64,000 nucleotides of DNA from Ovis canadensis (GCF_042477335.2 NC_091251.1:30210501-30274500), one strand, 5' to 3'; shown: positions 10,686 through 22,690, counted from the stretch's first letter. The notes: a model not told the origin generated them from the sequence alone. Made by a program: numbers and translations.

Positions 10686-10775
10686 CTGAGAGTTTACTGA
10701 GATTGAATGAAATAATCTATGGATGCAACTAGCTTAGAATTCAGGATATAGCAGTCATTCAATAAATTGATGTTA
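10686..10775 (+). repeat. MIR tail fragment
   Basis: 'gattgaatgaaataatctat' followed by 'cagtcattcaataaattgat' is the typical 3' third of MIR. Confidence 0.6.
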
Positions 10776-10950
10776 AGTTTTAATTTTAAAAATTTGACCA
10801 TTCAGTAACGTTTGTTGCATGACAAAAGTATATAGATTAGGTGGTAAGAATGAAGCAGAATTCAGAAAAGGATAGAATACGGTCTCTTCCTGGGAACTCA
10901 TATTATATTGGGGCACTTGAATCATTTATTCCTTCTCCTAATCCCTTTGC

Positions 10951-11168
10951 TTCCCAGGTGGCCCTAGTGGTAAAGAACCTGCCTGCCAGTGCAAGAGGCG
11001 TAAGAGACACGGGGTCCATCCCTGGGTCGGGAAGATCCCCTGGAGAGGGGCATGGCAACCCACTGCAGAATTCTTGTCTGGAGAATCCCATGGACAGAGG
11101 AGCCAGGCGGAGCTACAGTTCACAGGGTCACAAAGAGTCGGACATGACTGAGGCGACTTAGCACGCAC
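10951..11168 (+). mobile_element. Bov-tA SINE with perfect target duplication
   Basis: Head 'ttcccaggtggccctagtgg', B-box region 'gtccatccctgggtcgg', body 'gaattcttgtctggagaatc', tail 'gactgaggcgacttagcac'. An 11-bp direct repeat, AATCCCTTTGC, flanks it at 10940-10950 and 11169-11179, so both insertion ends are preserved. Confidence 0.92.
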
Positions 11169-11179
11169 AATCCCTTTGC

Positions 11180-11789
11180 AAGAATAGCATCACCAGCATT
11201 ACTAGTGGAAGTCCAGCCATTTTTGCACATGGCAAAAACAGTGGGGGCTTCCAAGGCTCTCAGATACTGTCTCCTACTCCCTTAAGTTTGAGGTTCCCTC
11301 TCCCCAGAAGAGCCACACCCCAAGCCTGGGTCCCACTGTTTCAAAGTAACACATTGCTATTTTAACATGAATTTCTTTGTGGCATATTATCAAATTGTTT
11401 TGGCACAACTTCAGAGAGATAGTGTTTAAACTTTGCCTGCCATTATGCCTTGTAGAAGACTAGTCTATCAAGCTGCTGGGGAGTATGATACATTAAAAAT
11501 AGATGGATTTTATTTGGGCTGGGAGGGAAGTGAGAAGAGGGCTAGTTCTAGAAGAGTATTCAGAAATGTCAGGGGTAAAGGTGATTGGCAGAAGTGCCAA
11601 AAAGCACAAGCAGAGATATTCAATTAGGGAAAGTCTGAAGAACTAGAACAAAGCTGGATCACTCAGAGCAAGAGAGTCAGTTGTGTTCTCTGATCAGAAA
11701 GATGAGCGCATCCCCAGTCCTCCAGTTCTTAGGAAGACACACAGCAGTGAAAGCTTCACCCTGATTGGGGTGGGAACCTTATTGGGTCT
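11180..11789. other. Intergenic, no recognised element
   Basis: Unique-looking sequence; no gene or repeat recognised. Confidence 0.4.
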
Positions 11790-11948
11790 AAGATTCTGGT
11801 ACATTAGTATCACCTAGGGAGCTCTTCAAAAGTCTGATGCCCAAGTTGTACCTCCCTCAATTAAGTTCTGGGGGTGAGAGTCAGGCATCAAAATCCCCCA
11901 AAACTCGCAATGTGATACTCATGTGTGGCAAAGGATAAGAACCTCTGT
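11790..11948 (+). repeat. MER5-like hAT fossil
   Basis: 'attagtatcacctagggagc', 'agtctgatgcccaagttg' and 'aaggataagaacc' follow the MER5A layout. Diverged. Confidence 0.6.
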
Positions 11949-12392
11949 GTCAGATTCAAGTTCTCATTCCTTCCCAGGCCTCTCTTAAAAGATCTGGAGA
12001 CTGGCTACTGGCTCACCCGATTTCCAGGTGTGAGTAAAGAGCCCAGTTCAATCCCAGCAGTTTCATAGAGTTAACTGAGAAACTAGATGACTCAAAGGTG
12101 AATTACCATCTCTCAGCAGAAGCGGACTTCTGACCAGGTTGCTGCAAGCAGTTGTGTAGGTTGTACACAGCACAAGGATGCTTGGCAAAGGGCAGGGAGG
12201 GACTGAAACTCCAGCTTAAACTCTGCTCACCAAGCTGTTGCCCTGGCCTTGGACTTGATACCGCTAGAAGGGGAAAAGGTGCCTGTTTTTAAGGCTCACA
12301 AAGTAGCTGAAGGGCTAATAGTGTCTATGTTTCAGGCCTGCCTGAGGTAGAGGCACAGGGATATCCAAGAACCTTCTGTGTTGGGATTACCT
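11949..12392. other. Intergenic, no recognised element
   Basis: No gene or repeat recognised. Confidence 0.4.
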
Positions 12393-12537
12393 GCAATTTT
12401 ACTAGAACACAAGTTCCTGGACCTTTATCCCAAATCTAATGAATCAGATATTTGAACAGGGCTGAGAAATCTGTTTTTTAAACAATATCCTGAGTGGATT
12501 CCATCAAGCTGAAGTTGGTGACCACAGGTGAGTGTAT
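12393..12537 (+). repeat. MER5-like hAT fossil
   Basis: 'ttgggattacctgcaatttt', 'aatgaatcagatatttgaac' and 'ggtgaccacag' fit the same small hAT family. Diverged. Confidence 0.5.
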
Positions 12538-12539
12538 GG

Positions 12540-12685
12540 CATGGTCTTTCAATAAAAATAAATTGAGTACCTTCTACATGCCAGGTCTGTGCCACCTTTC
12601 AAGGATACAAGAGCAAGTAAGATCCTGTCTCCTTTCAAGCATCCTGATTCAGTGGGAGACACAGACAAAAGTGTGGGTCCCAGGG
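12540..12685 (+). repeat. Ancient interspersed repeat, family unsure
   Basis: 'aaattgagtaccttctacat' and 'gccaggtctgtgccacc' echo the copy at 1862. Directly abuts the MER5-like fossil. Confidence 0.45.
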
Positions 12686-13870
12686 GGAGCCCAAGCTATG
12701 AGTTCTGCTGGGGCTCATGTGGATCCGGCACATTCAGAGAACCAGCCAGCAGACTCAGAAATCTCTACAAGAGGAAGCTCCTCCCAGGAGAAGAGTCATC
12801 CCAGGGACATAGGAGCCAGGCACCACCAGCCTGTCCCACTAACAAAGGTGCCACTGTCTGAAAGGAAGAGTGATTTGCAGACCACTCAGTGTCTGATGTG
12901 TGTTTGCTTATGGGCCAAAGCCCTGCTACCAAACCCCTGTTGATGCTCTGTGGATAATATATAACCACATTCAAGTTCCATGGAAAACTGGGGGGCCAGT
13001 GTATTAAAATGGGAAGAGCTGTTTTCTTATAACCAATATAAACTATTTGGGCAGAAGGAAAATGACTGTGGAACCCTACTGGTTGAACATACCCACAAAG
13101 GGGGAGGCATTCTTTGCTGCTTGCCAGAACAACATTTCACAGCTTTGGGACCTCCTGTGCCCCTCCTCAGCTGCAGGACGGAGCCTGTGGTGCCTGGTAG
13201 ACACAGCTGTGCGCAGGGGAGGGGGCACTGTGTAGCTGAGAAACACTGGGCAGCAGAGGAAGGAGGACCTACACCAACCAGGTGATGACTGGGTACTCAC
13301 TGTGAACACATGTGAGCCCCACCCCCACCCAGGGAATTCCCACTGATTCTTGGGCGTGTTTGGGGTGGGGCAGGAATGAGGATCCATATTAATGGCACTA
13401 GTGAGTGAGAAAGGGCAGGTGGAAGGAGCCCCCAAATCATGGGTAACAGATACAGAAGATGGGGCTTTCCTTCATTATCACCCCTTTTGCAAAAGGAACT
13501 TAATGCCCAGTCAGAGTGACTTCTCATTTGTAGCCCAGACCAAGCACTCCGGGATCCCTGAGGCTGAAAGCTCTAGCACATCCTGGCCCCTGCCCGCCTT
13601 CCCACCCTTATCTCCTGTCACCCTGACCCTAGGTCTCTGCTCCAACCACGTGGAGCTTCTCTCAGTTTACCTTAAGCCACCAAGACTTTCTTGAGCTTCA
13701 GGTGCTTGAAATGCTAATTTGGCACCCCCCATCTCCCACTACAGGCCAGTTCCTACACACCTGTCAGCCAAAATGTCACTCACTCAGATGGACCTTTCTG
13801 GAGTCACCAGCTCAGGGTCTAGGACATGAAATGCAGTCCATAAACTCAGCAGGGAAAAAAAAAAAAAAAA
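12686..13870. other. Intergenic, no recognised gene
   Basis: Moderately GC-rich with several chance open frames (100-149 codons across 12494-13694) lacking recognisable domains. A 17-base A run ends at 13870, directly in front of a BovB. Confidence 0.45.
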
Positions 13871-14562
13871 GGCGCTTGCTCCTTGGAAGAAAAGCTATGA
13901 CAAACCTAGACAGTGTATTAAAAAGCAGAGACATCACTTTTCCAACAAAGGTCTCTATAGTCAAAGCTAGGGTTTTTCCAGTAGTCATGTACAGGTGTAA
14001 GAGTTGGACCATAAAGAAGGCTGAGGGCCAAAAAATTGATGCTTTCAAATTGTAATGCTGGATAAGGCTCCTGAGAGTCCCTTGGGATAGCAAGAGATCA
14101 AATCAGTCAGTCCTAAAGACAACAGAGGATGGGAATGGCTGGATGGCATCACTGACTCGATGGATGTGAGTCTGAGTGAGCTCTGAGAGTTGGTGATGGA
14201 CAGGGAGGCCTGGCGTGCTGCGATTCATGGGGTCCAAAGAGTTGGACACAACTGAGCGACTGAACTGAACTGAAAGGAAGTCAACCATGAATGTTCATTG
14301 GAAGGGCTGATGCTAAAGCTGAAGCTCCAATACTTTGGCCACCTGATGTGAAGAGCTGACTTGTTGGAAAAGACCCTGATAGAACATAGAAGGCAGGAGG
14401 AAAAGGGGGCCACAGAGGATGAGATGGTTGGATAGCATCACCAACTCAATGGACATGAATTTGAGTAGACTCCAGGAGACAGTGAAGGACAGGGAAGCCT
14501 GGTGCGCTGCAGTCCGTGGGGTCACCAAGAATCGGACCTGACTTAGAGACCGAATGACGACA
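13871..14562 (+). mobile_element. BovB 3' segment with a second BovB tail inserted in it
   Basis: The older BovB runs from 'ggcgcttgctccttggaaga' to 'cagtcctaaag' (14118), then resumes at 14273 with 'aaaggaagtcaaccatgaat' and continues to 14562. Between them (14119-14272) sits a separate 154-bp BovB 3' tail ending 'gactgaactgaactg'. A 4-bp AAAG repeat (14115-14118, 14273-14276) is the only target duplication visible. Confidence 0.8.
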
Positions 14563-15655
14563 TAAACTCAGATGTGGAAAAAGTATAGCTCTTTGGGTGG
14601 CTGGAAACTGAATCTCAGTTTCAGTTTGCTCTTTTCTTGTAACTTGGATTTGGATCAAAATTCCACACTGTCATCTGGTCACCAGTTGTCTGTTTCCCCA
14701 GGAATCGATCTACCAAGATCATCCTCAGTCAGAAGCTCTCTAAGCTGCCTCTATGCCAAGTTCACTGCTGCAAGGCCCAAACTGGAGCATGGGGGTCTTT
14801 GCTGGGTTTGGCATGGTTTGGTGTGCCTACAATTAACACCCCTGACACACACCCATTTTCTTCCTTTCTCCTCTTGCTTTCATTCTAGAGGAATCATTTT
14901 CTAGTTCCCAGAGAAGTTACTCTCATCTCAAATCGTCTTCAGCTCAAAGGTTGCTAACTTCTTCCCCAATACTTTTTATTATTCTCATAGATACAGAAGG
15001 AAAGAATAAGAAAAAGTGATCATCCTTGTAAATGCCACAGAATTAAAAGATTGTTGATGTTTTGCCGTCATTATATCCTGAACTCTAAGTACTCCAGACT
15101 ATGTTTTCTAAAAACAAAGTCACTTGTCTTCATAACCACAACTCCATCACACCCAACAAAATTATCAATATTTCCACAAAATCATCTAATATCTACTTTG
15201 TATTCAAATTATTCCCAAATATTTCATTCCAATAATTTTCATGCTTAAAAACAAAAACCAGAGTCGGAGTCACACATTCTTAACCTTATACTATTCTAGA
15301 ATATCGTTTTAATCTAGCAAACTTTCTCTGCCTTTTTATATTGTGGCTGTCGTTGTTTTTTGAAATTGACTTGTTTGAAGGTTTTATGTCAGTTAACCTG
15401 AAAGACTAAGGCTTTTGTAAACCAAAGCCAAAGAACTCTGCTCCAAAGTTTCCCTAAGACAAGTGTAGCCAACTGTCATGGTTTACTCAGGACTGAGGGT
15501 TTTCTCTGACCCCAGAACTTTTCTGCCCAAATCAAGAACGCTCTGGGCAAACCAGGATGAGCTGATCACCCTAGAGGCAAGGAGGCACAGACTTGGATAT
15601 TTACTTTAATGGTTATAAGGTTCAAGCTAAATCTCTAAAAATAATAATAATCCAG
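14563..15655. other. Intergenic, no recognised element
   Basis: AT-rich; short frames near 14572-14904 and 15051-15248 show no domain. No repeat was confidently named. Confidence 0.4.
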
Positions 15656-15770
15656 GGACTTCCCTGGTGGTTCAGCGGTTAAGATTTAAGACTGTGCTTC
15701 TAATGCAGGGGGTAGTTTCGATCCCTGGGGAAATGAAGATCTCGCATGCTGTGTGGCACAACCAAATAAA
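15656..15770 (+). mobile_element. CHR-type SINE fragment
   Basis: 'gggacttccctggtggttca', 'tttcgatccctggggaaatg' and 'aagatctcgcatgctgtgtg', ending 'caaataaaataaa'. A tRNA-derived cetartiodactyl SINE. Confidence 0.75.
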
Positions 15771-15772
15771 AT

Positions 15773-15968
15773 AAAGGCTCAGAGGGTAAAGCATCTGCCT
15801 GTGATGCAGAAGACCCAGGTTCGATCCCTGGGTCGGGAAGATCCCCTGGAGAAGGAAATGGCAACCCACTCCAGTATTCTTGCCTGGAGAATCCCATGGA
15901 CAGAGGAGCCTGGTGGCCTACAGTCCATGGGGTCGCAAAGAGTCGGACATGACTGAGCGACTACACCT
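15773..15968 (+). mobile_element. Bov-tA SINE
   Basis: Abuts the previous SINE's A-rich tail. It has 'gtaaagcatctgcctgtgat', 'ggttcgatccctgggtcggg', 'gagaaggaaatggcaaccc' and 'ggacatgactgagcgac'. The first bases of the head are missing, suggesting insertion at or exchange with the CHR tail. Confidence 0.85.
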
Positions 15969-16084
15969 ACCTACCTACTCTTAAAAAACAATAATCAAAT
16001 ATTATGCAGCCACACTTGATTGATAAATGGTTTGATAAGCATCCTATGCTTATGCTTTTGCAAAACTCATCATGTTTTTGACTC

Positions 16085-16235
16085 TGCTTCATGTCTGATT
16101 TTTCGATGGACAGTAAACTCCCTGAAGGCAGGGACATGCAAGTCTTTCTCACTACTCTAACCTCACTGTATTCTCATAGTTCAGGTAAATAGCAAGTTTT
16201 ATTAACTGTTTGTTGAAAGAAGGAATAAGTTAATG
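16085..16235 (+). repeat. L2 3' end fragment
   Basis: 'gacagtaaactccctgaagg' and 'cagggacatgcaagtctttc' followed by 'gtttgttgaaagaag' is the usual L2 terminal wording. Confidence 0.5.
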
Positions 16236-18183
16236 ATGTCAATACTTCACAATTAAATATAGAAAGCAGAATTCAGCATATATTTTCTGAATGCCCAGCA
16301 AAGACAGTTTTAACCAGTATTTAAGACTGCAGCCCTGGTTGGTCGATTATGTTGCCTGCATGGAGATCTGGAAAAGCATCCCATGCAATCATCCTAGTCT
16401 TCCAGGTAAGATTCTGGACATTTAAATAATCTTCAACATCAGATGCAGATCTTAGCCTCTAAGACCTCAGAGGCTTCAGGCAGTGAGGGTACAGATAAAA
16501 ATAGGGGGTATTAGGGAATCTGGAAACACTTAACCCAATGCTAAGCAGCACTGGCCCATGTACGAGGGTCCTAAGGAGATCAGTAACACTGCAAGAAAAT
16601 TAAACTAAATCAAGTAGAAATTAAAATAGTTCTACTCAGTCCTTGTCCCTTTCTCCAGAGTTGAACGCCTCGGGGCCATTAAATGATTGGTCTCTGATTG
16701 GCCAAGAAGGAGGGGATAGGGTTAGGAGGGCAGTTGAAATGTGGTATAATTCTGGACCTGGTCTGAGCTTCAGATGGACTCAAAGTCATTTCTGGCCTTT
16801 GGGAAAATCTGGGTTGAAGATTTGGTGACAGACCTGAAGTAGCACTGGGTCAGCTGGAGGCTGATCTGAAGTAGAATCTTGAAGGCACAGCGCCCTGGAC
16901 CGGCAAGTCCAAATGAGAGATACCACATCTCAATGTATGCTCTCTCACTCCTTTCTCCGTTTCCAGAGGAACATCCGGGTGGGACCCAGGCTAAGTCATA
17001 AAGGGATGAATTAGTGGCAAGAATTGAGGGGCCCTATGAAGTATCAATTAAAGACTGATAGACAAGAGTACTTGAAAGAGAACTTCCTAACTGTGAAGGA
17101 ATTATGAAATGCATGATGAGATTGGTTTTTTAAGCATCAACGGAGTACTTTTCATGTGTCCGTCACACTAAAGTGGGGGACAGAAGTACTAAGACACCAA
17201 AGTACAGTAAAGAAGACAAAGGGAATGACCATTTAAGAGCAAATACTGTTTGCTGTGCAAATGACCTTACTGAATCCTTGTAGAAATTCCAATGAAGCCT
17301 TTTTCAGGGAAACAGGTTTAGAAAAGTGGCTTTTTCTAAAGGTCATATGGCTGGGATGCGACAGACGTGAAGAGTTATGCTATCTGACTTCAAATCTACA
17401 CTTTTCCCATTATACTACCCTGCTTTCTTTTGGAGAAGCAATGGGACTAAGGTCTAAACAGCCTTAGAAATGGGGAAATTATTAAATCTGGGTGAAGAGG
17501 ATCATCATGGCTGCCATGCTATTCGAAGGGTACTGGAAAGACTTTTATCTCCCCAATTTTCTCTACTACACTCAGCACACTGCCTGAAATTCTGGCATGC
17601 ATTGCTTTGAGATGAATATTGGGGTCATGGTGCTCAGAGTCATTCGGAATGGACTAGTCTGATCCAGAGGGCGAGGGCGAGGTGCTCTGTATTCCTCCTG
17701 TCACCTCTATTCTGATATGTTCCAGATGCTCCAGCAGCGCCGTTTCCCAATATTAGCTGTGAACTCGGAGCACTGTTTCCTCTTCTCTTTGGTGAGATTG
17801 TCCTTTGCCCTTGAGGGAGGGGGAGGGGTGCAAATAGCCTGGAGGGTGGCCAGATTATTCCATTTTGCAATCTCCAGCCACAGCTGCTAAAGAAAACTTA
17901 TATTGTGTTTTCGTTCAGTGGGGAAAACATGTTTTGTTTTCACTCTTGCGTAACAGTGAAACATCTGGGGTAACTTAGCTTAAAACTTCCCTCCAGTGTC
18001 ACATTTGGGCTAAATGATATAGAAAAAATGTTCACCTTGAAATGTAAGCTATAACAGTATAATAAGTCATTATTACACGTGTTTGGATGTAACCCAGTAG
18101 GGAGTCATCCAGGAATTAACAGCCCGGGCCCTCTAAAATAAAGCCCTGCCTTGATGCTATGTCACATCGGCCCCTGTAAATAA
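16236..18183. other. Intergenic, no recognised element
   Basis: About 1.9 kb without a repeat or coding segment that I can name. The longest open frames (61-76 codons) look random. Confidence 0.45.
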
Positions 18184-18346
18184 ATGTTGTTATTGTTCAG
18201 TCGCTCAGTTGTGTCCAACTCTTTGCGATCCCATGGACTGCAGCACATCAGGCTTCCCCGTCCTTCACCATCTCCCAGACCTTGCTTAAACTCATATCCA
18301 TTGAGTCGGTGAAGCCATCTCATCCGCCGTCGTCCCCTTCTCCTCC
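18184..18346 (-). mobile_element. BovB 3' tail, antisense
   Basis: 'gttcagtcgctcagttgtgt', 'gactgcagcacatcaggctt' and 'cgtcgtccccttctcctcc': a short antisense BovB terminus. Confidence 0.85.
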
Positions 18347-18417
18347 AGAAAATGGGTATTTGGGCACTCAAAAGGGAAAACATTCAAGAGAGCTTAGCAA
18401 GGACACTTCAGTGCTTT

Positions 18418-18592
18418 CAAATGGTGGTTCTCAAACTTGAGTGGGCATCAGAGTCACCGGGAAGACCTGTTAAAACTCAGGTTGGCTCCCATCTCCTGGG
18501 GGTTTCTGATTCAGCATCTCAAAGAATTTGCATTTCTAATCAGTTTCCAGGTGAGACTGAGGCTACTGGTCTGGGGACCATATTTTCTTAGT
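18418..18592 (+). repeat. MER5-like hAT fossil
   Basis: 'gtggttctcaaacttgagtg', 'ggcatcagagtcaccgggaa' and 'ggtctggggaccatatttt' match the MER5 family well. Confidence 0.65.
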
Positions 18593-18600
18593 TTTAAACC

Positions 18601-18876
18601 TTGGAGAAGGCAATGGCACCCCACTCCAGTACTCTTGCCTGGCAAATCCCATGGACGGAGGAGCCTGGTAGGCTACAGTCCATGGGGTCGCTAAGAGTCG
18701 GACACGACTGAGTGACTTCACTTTCACTTTTCACTTTCATGCATTGGAGAAGGCAATGGCACCCCACTTCAGTATTCTTGCCTGGAGAATCCCAGGGACG
18801 GGGGAGCCTGGTGGGCTGCCACCTATGGGGTCGCTCAGAGTCGGACACGGCTGAAGTGACACAGCAGCAGCAGTTT
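18601..18876 (+). mobile_element. Bov-A2 SINE (dimer)
   Basis: Two similar BovA units: the first starts 'ggagaaggcaatggcacccc' (18602), the second starts near 18747. They are joined by the typical 'cttcactttcacttttcact' linker and end in 'cagcagcagcag'. Confidence 0.92.
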
Positions 18877-19029
18877 TAAACCTTGGTCAGCCTGAGTCAG
18901 GAGTTGAATGCAATACAAAGATTGGTAAAAATTGTACACACTGGCAACGCCCAGTTTCATGCTCTGTTTTGTTTTTACAAATGGATAAGAATTGGTGACA
19001 AAATGAGATGATGACACTTAGTCATTGAT

Positions 19030-19415
19030 GGTGAGAGGCCCTTTGGTACAGACTTTCTAAAAAACTAATTGGCAGTAAATAAATATTTACAAGTATTGAA
19101 CTAGTAATCCCACTTCTAGGTATCTCTAAGGAACTCATCAGAAATGTATGCAAAGACTAAGGTATAGGAATATTTGCTGCAGTTTATAAAAAGTGGTAGG
19201 GACTTGAAAATCACACAAATACCCAATATTTCATAAATTACAGTAATATCCATACAATGGAGTATTATCAAAGGAAATTTTTTTAATGATGAGAGGAAAG
19301 GCTTGTGATATACTATTAAATGAAAGCTCAAAGCACAGAGCTACATATATAGTACATCAAATACAAAATTTACGCTGTAAATAGCATATCAAGTAAGAAA
19401 ATGCACTGAAATGTT
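19030..19415 (+). repeat. Old L1M 3' segment
   Basis: 'actagtaatcccacttctag', 'aggaactcatcagaaatgta' and 'ccatacaatggagtattatc' are hallmark phrases from the end of L1 ORF2, here in a diverged copy. Confidence 0.65.
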
Positions 19416-19804
19416 AATAGTCATGAATTCTGGATTGCATTACATTTGCACAATCGATATTAATCATTTCCTCCCTACTTGATCTTCTAAAACAACAGGC
19501 CCTACCCATCGCCTCATCCTTCCAAATACAGAAGGGGAATTTTAGGCTGCCATATGTGTAGCAAGTGGCCCCACCCTTCCAGTGATAGGTGATTGGACCT
19601 GAGAAGTGATTTACCCAGGGTGAACCTATCAGAGTCTTCAACACAAAACTGGACTACCAAATCCAGAAACGGTGGTTAGGAAGCTGCGGGATATATATGC
19701 AGACTCAGGACTGGTGACCCACTCGGGTTGTGTGTCATTAGAGGCCGCTGATCTGTAGCTCTATTGCTTATTATCATCTACGAGTTCAGTAGCTAAGCAG
19801 CACA

Positions 19805-19830
19805 TGCACACACACACACACACACACACA
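19805..19830. repeat. (CA)n microsatellite
   Basis: About 12 CA units at 19807-19830, likely length-variable between individuals. Confidence 0.9.
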
Positions 19831-19843
19831 AATCCTCTTTAAA

Positions 19844-19907
19844 AAGCATGGGTGGGGAAAGGTTGTAAACATTAAACAGTAACACTTTTGTCCCTGATAC
19901 GTTTCCA
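19844..19907 (+). repeat. Left arm of a 64-bp inverted repeat
   Basis: Runs from AAGCATGGGTGGGG to TACGTTTCCA. It pairs with 20102-20165 in inverted orientation with 6 mismatches in 64 positions and no gap. Confidence 0.9.
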
Positions 19908-19940
19908 ACAACCTCCTTTTTATTTGACTGGAGCTAATTA

Positions 19941-20100
19941 GTGTGTGTGCGTGTGTGTTCAGTCACTCAGTCCTGTCTGACTCTTGGCGACCCCATGGAC
20001 TGTAGCCTGCCAGGCTCTTCTGTCCATGGGATTTTCCAGACAAGAATACTGGAGTGGGTTGCCATGCGCTCCTCCCCGAGATCTTCCCTGGGTTGGGAAG
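19941..20100 (-). mobile_element. Bov-tA SINE fragment inside an inverted repeat
   Basis: 'gttcagtcactcagtcctgt', 'gaccccatggactgtagcct', 'gacaagaatactggagtggg', and 'gatcttccctgggttgggaa'. The tRNA-like head is missing: the element stops abruptly at 20100-20101, where the right arm of the inverted repeat begins. Confidence 0.85.
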
Positions 20101-20101
20101 A

Positions 20102-20165
20102 TGGAAACGTAACAGAGACAAAAGTGTTACAGTTTAATCTTTATAACCTTTCCCCACCCACGCTT
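20102..20165 (-). repeat. Right arm of a 64-bp inverted repeat
   Basis: Reverse complement of 19844-19907 at about 91% identity. The SINE abuts its inner edge. Confidence 0.9.
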
Positions 20166-20770
20166 AGGCAGGGTCTTAAATTAACAGGTGACTTTTGTTT
20201 ATTCTTGCCTATTTGTTTATTCTTAATCTCCTACACTCAATACATTGTCCCTTTAACAATAAGAAAATATTGTTAAAATTAAAACACTGAGCTGTAGGTA
20301 GAAAAAAATTATTTACTGAAATGTTTCCTAGTTGAGGATACTCAGCCCCAAACCTTCCTATTTTTGACAGGCTGAGCTTTAGAAACTGAGAGATTGTCTT
20401 GGTTTCTTTTAGTTTGTTTCAAAATCCAGGGGACAGCTTATTAAATTTGGAATGTGTCCAGGCAAAATTCTTGTATGCAGAGCAAAGCCCTGTCATTTCC
20501 CCCAGCAACTCTCTGAGGATTCCAACAGCAAAGACTGATGCTGAATCAAAGATGCAGGGCGTGGTTTTCCCCATTGATTTATAGACTTGAAAATTGGAAG
20601 GGTGAGTCATCAGCAAATTGAATTGGGACTGTTGCAGAGTATCCCACACTTTTTCATAAAAATCCTCCCGCAGTGTCTTGCTAACTCCACTGTGGTTTTT
20701 CATTTTTAGAAATGAGTGAATGCCAGAAAGTTGGTTACCACTTTTTGGTGACACGTCAGATTTGCGTGAC

Positions 20771-21045
20771 GAAGAAGGCAATGGCAACCCACTCCAGTAC
20801 TCTTGCCTGGAAAATCCCATGGATGGAGGAGCCTGGTAGGCTGCAGTCCATGAGTTCGCTAAGAGTCGGACACGATTGAGCGACTTCACTTTAACTTTTC
20901 GCTTTCATGCATTGGAGAAGGAAATGGCAACCCACTCCAGTGTTCTTGCCTGGAGAATCTCAGGGACAGGGGAGCCTGGTGGGCTGCCGTCTTGGGGTCG
21001 CACAGAGTCGGACACGACTGAAGCAACTTAGCAGCAGCAGATTCG
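20771..21045 (+). mobile_element. Bov-A2 SINE (dimer)
   Basis: 'gaaggcaatggcaacccact' in unit one, 'cttcactttaacttttcgct' linker, a second unit from about 20914, and a 'cagcagcag' end. Confidence 0.92.
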
Positions 21046-22554
21046 CGTGAAGTTGCATCAACTATGAAGAGTAAAACAGCTCAGGACAGAACTATTCTGA
21101 ATAAGCCTATTAGGTAATTCTTATCCCTCTCAAGGTCATCGTTTTATCCTGTTCCCCACTAGGAATCAAATTCAAGCTAAAACATGATTGGAATTGGTTT
21201 AAAGAATTTTTAGAAATGCTGTAAGGTCTTTAAAGGGAGGCCTGCTTCTGTCATGATTGATTTTATCCTCAGTTTGTTGAATCAGTGAAAAAACATTCAC
21301 ATTGTGCTACGAGGTTAGCCCAGAGGATGAATACTTAGAAGTAACTTCCTGAGTGGTCTGGTTTAGGGATCCAGAAGCCTGGGAAGATGTTGGAGATCAA
21401 GTTGTGATACAGTTTAGAGTTTCCAAAAGTGTGTGTAGTCTAAAAGGATGAAAACATTGTCAAAAAGGAGAAAATTATTGTCACTTTAATAAAAGAGGAA
21501 ATCTAGACCAGGGCAGTTCCATAATTAGAATCTATTAGATTCATATTAGAATGCCCATGAGGAGAGTAATTTTGATCTGAAACCATGGTGTGGATCTATG
21601 CCTAGCGTGAAAGGGGGCCTTATTTCTGAAGACATTTCCAAGGCTCTTGTAAGAGTCTGATTTCTTCTGCACATGGCCTCTCATCCTCCAGCAGGCCAGC
21701 CTGGGCTCATTCATATAGTGATATTAGGTTTCCAAGCACAGGAGGAAGACAAAGCTTGATACTCAAGCATTTTCAAAACTTCAGTATGCATAACTTTTGC
21801 TAATGTCCTATTGGTGAAAGTGAGTAATATAGCCAAGCCAGATTCAAGGAGTGGACAAATAAATTTTACCTCTTGATATCAGTAGAATTATTTATGGTCA
21901 CTTGAAAAATCTATTATAGGGTTGGTAAAGAAATAAACTGCTCCTTAGAACTTATAGACAAATTGTTGGGATATCAGGGAAACAGTTCTTGGATATAGAA
22001 ATTCTTCATTTCCTAGGTGGTGGTAGCAAAAATACCTGAATGTCATTTAGTCCAGCTAAGGCACACTCTGTTTAGGGACACCCTGGGTTATGTTATCACA
22101 CAGTCCAACATAACTTTTGAGACCTTGAATAGAACCATCTTAGAACAATCCTGGAGGTGTTCTAGATGTCTGGAATCCGTCTGTTCTGAAACTATTAATA
22201 ACAAGGCAGGGACAGCCTCCTAGAAATATCTGAAGACCCATCCTTACTCACACCAGTGGAAAGAGGACCTACTGTTTCTTCAAGGGCTGGGATTAAGATC
22301 CAGAAGGGACAAAGGGTAGGTGGGTGAGTAGCTGTGATAGGGCAGGTTAGTAGATTGAATGGAATCAGCAGGAAAAAAAGGATATGAAAGGTAAGCTTGC
22401 TCCCAGAGGGAAGTTACAAAAACATTTGTTCTTCAAAATTAATAATAAGCTGGAGTCATCTGTTACCTGGAGGAAAGTTTCGGGAACATTTAAAAGGACA
22501 GGTGGGAAAAAAATCTGATGGTTTCTTAAAGCAGTTTGAATTTTTATTAGAGAT
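21046..22554. other. Intergenic, no recognised element
   Basis: About 1.5 kb of AT-rich sequence. I see no exon, RNA gene or named repeat. Confidence 0.45.
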
Positions 22555-22690
22555 TATGAGTTAGGGAAAATTCTAATCTCTGCTCTGCCACTGATCAGTC
22601 AGTTAGCTGACCCCAGACAAATCACCTCGTTTAGTTTTCTCGTTGACAAGATGAGGGATTTTGGCTGGATGATTTTTCCAAAGTTCTTTT
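22555..22690 (+). repeat. MIR SINE
   Basis: 'taatctctgctctgccactg', 'gaccccagacaaatcacctc' and 'cgttgacaagatgagggat' follow the MIR core. Confidence 0.65.

Noticed and set aside
10951-11168. tRNA-like A/B boxes as tRNA genes
   Set aside because: These belong to Bov-tA and CHR SINE heads. The anticodon arm and full cloverleaf are not preserved and SINE bodies follow.
12494-13694. Cluster of 76-149 codon open frames in the GC-richer 12.5-13.7 kb stretch
   Set aside because: They overlap on both strands, have no recognisable domain, and partly run through repeat sequence.
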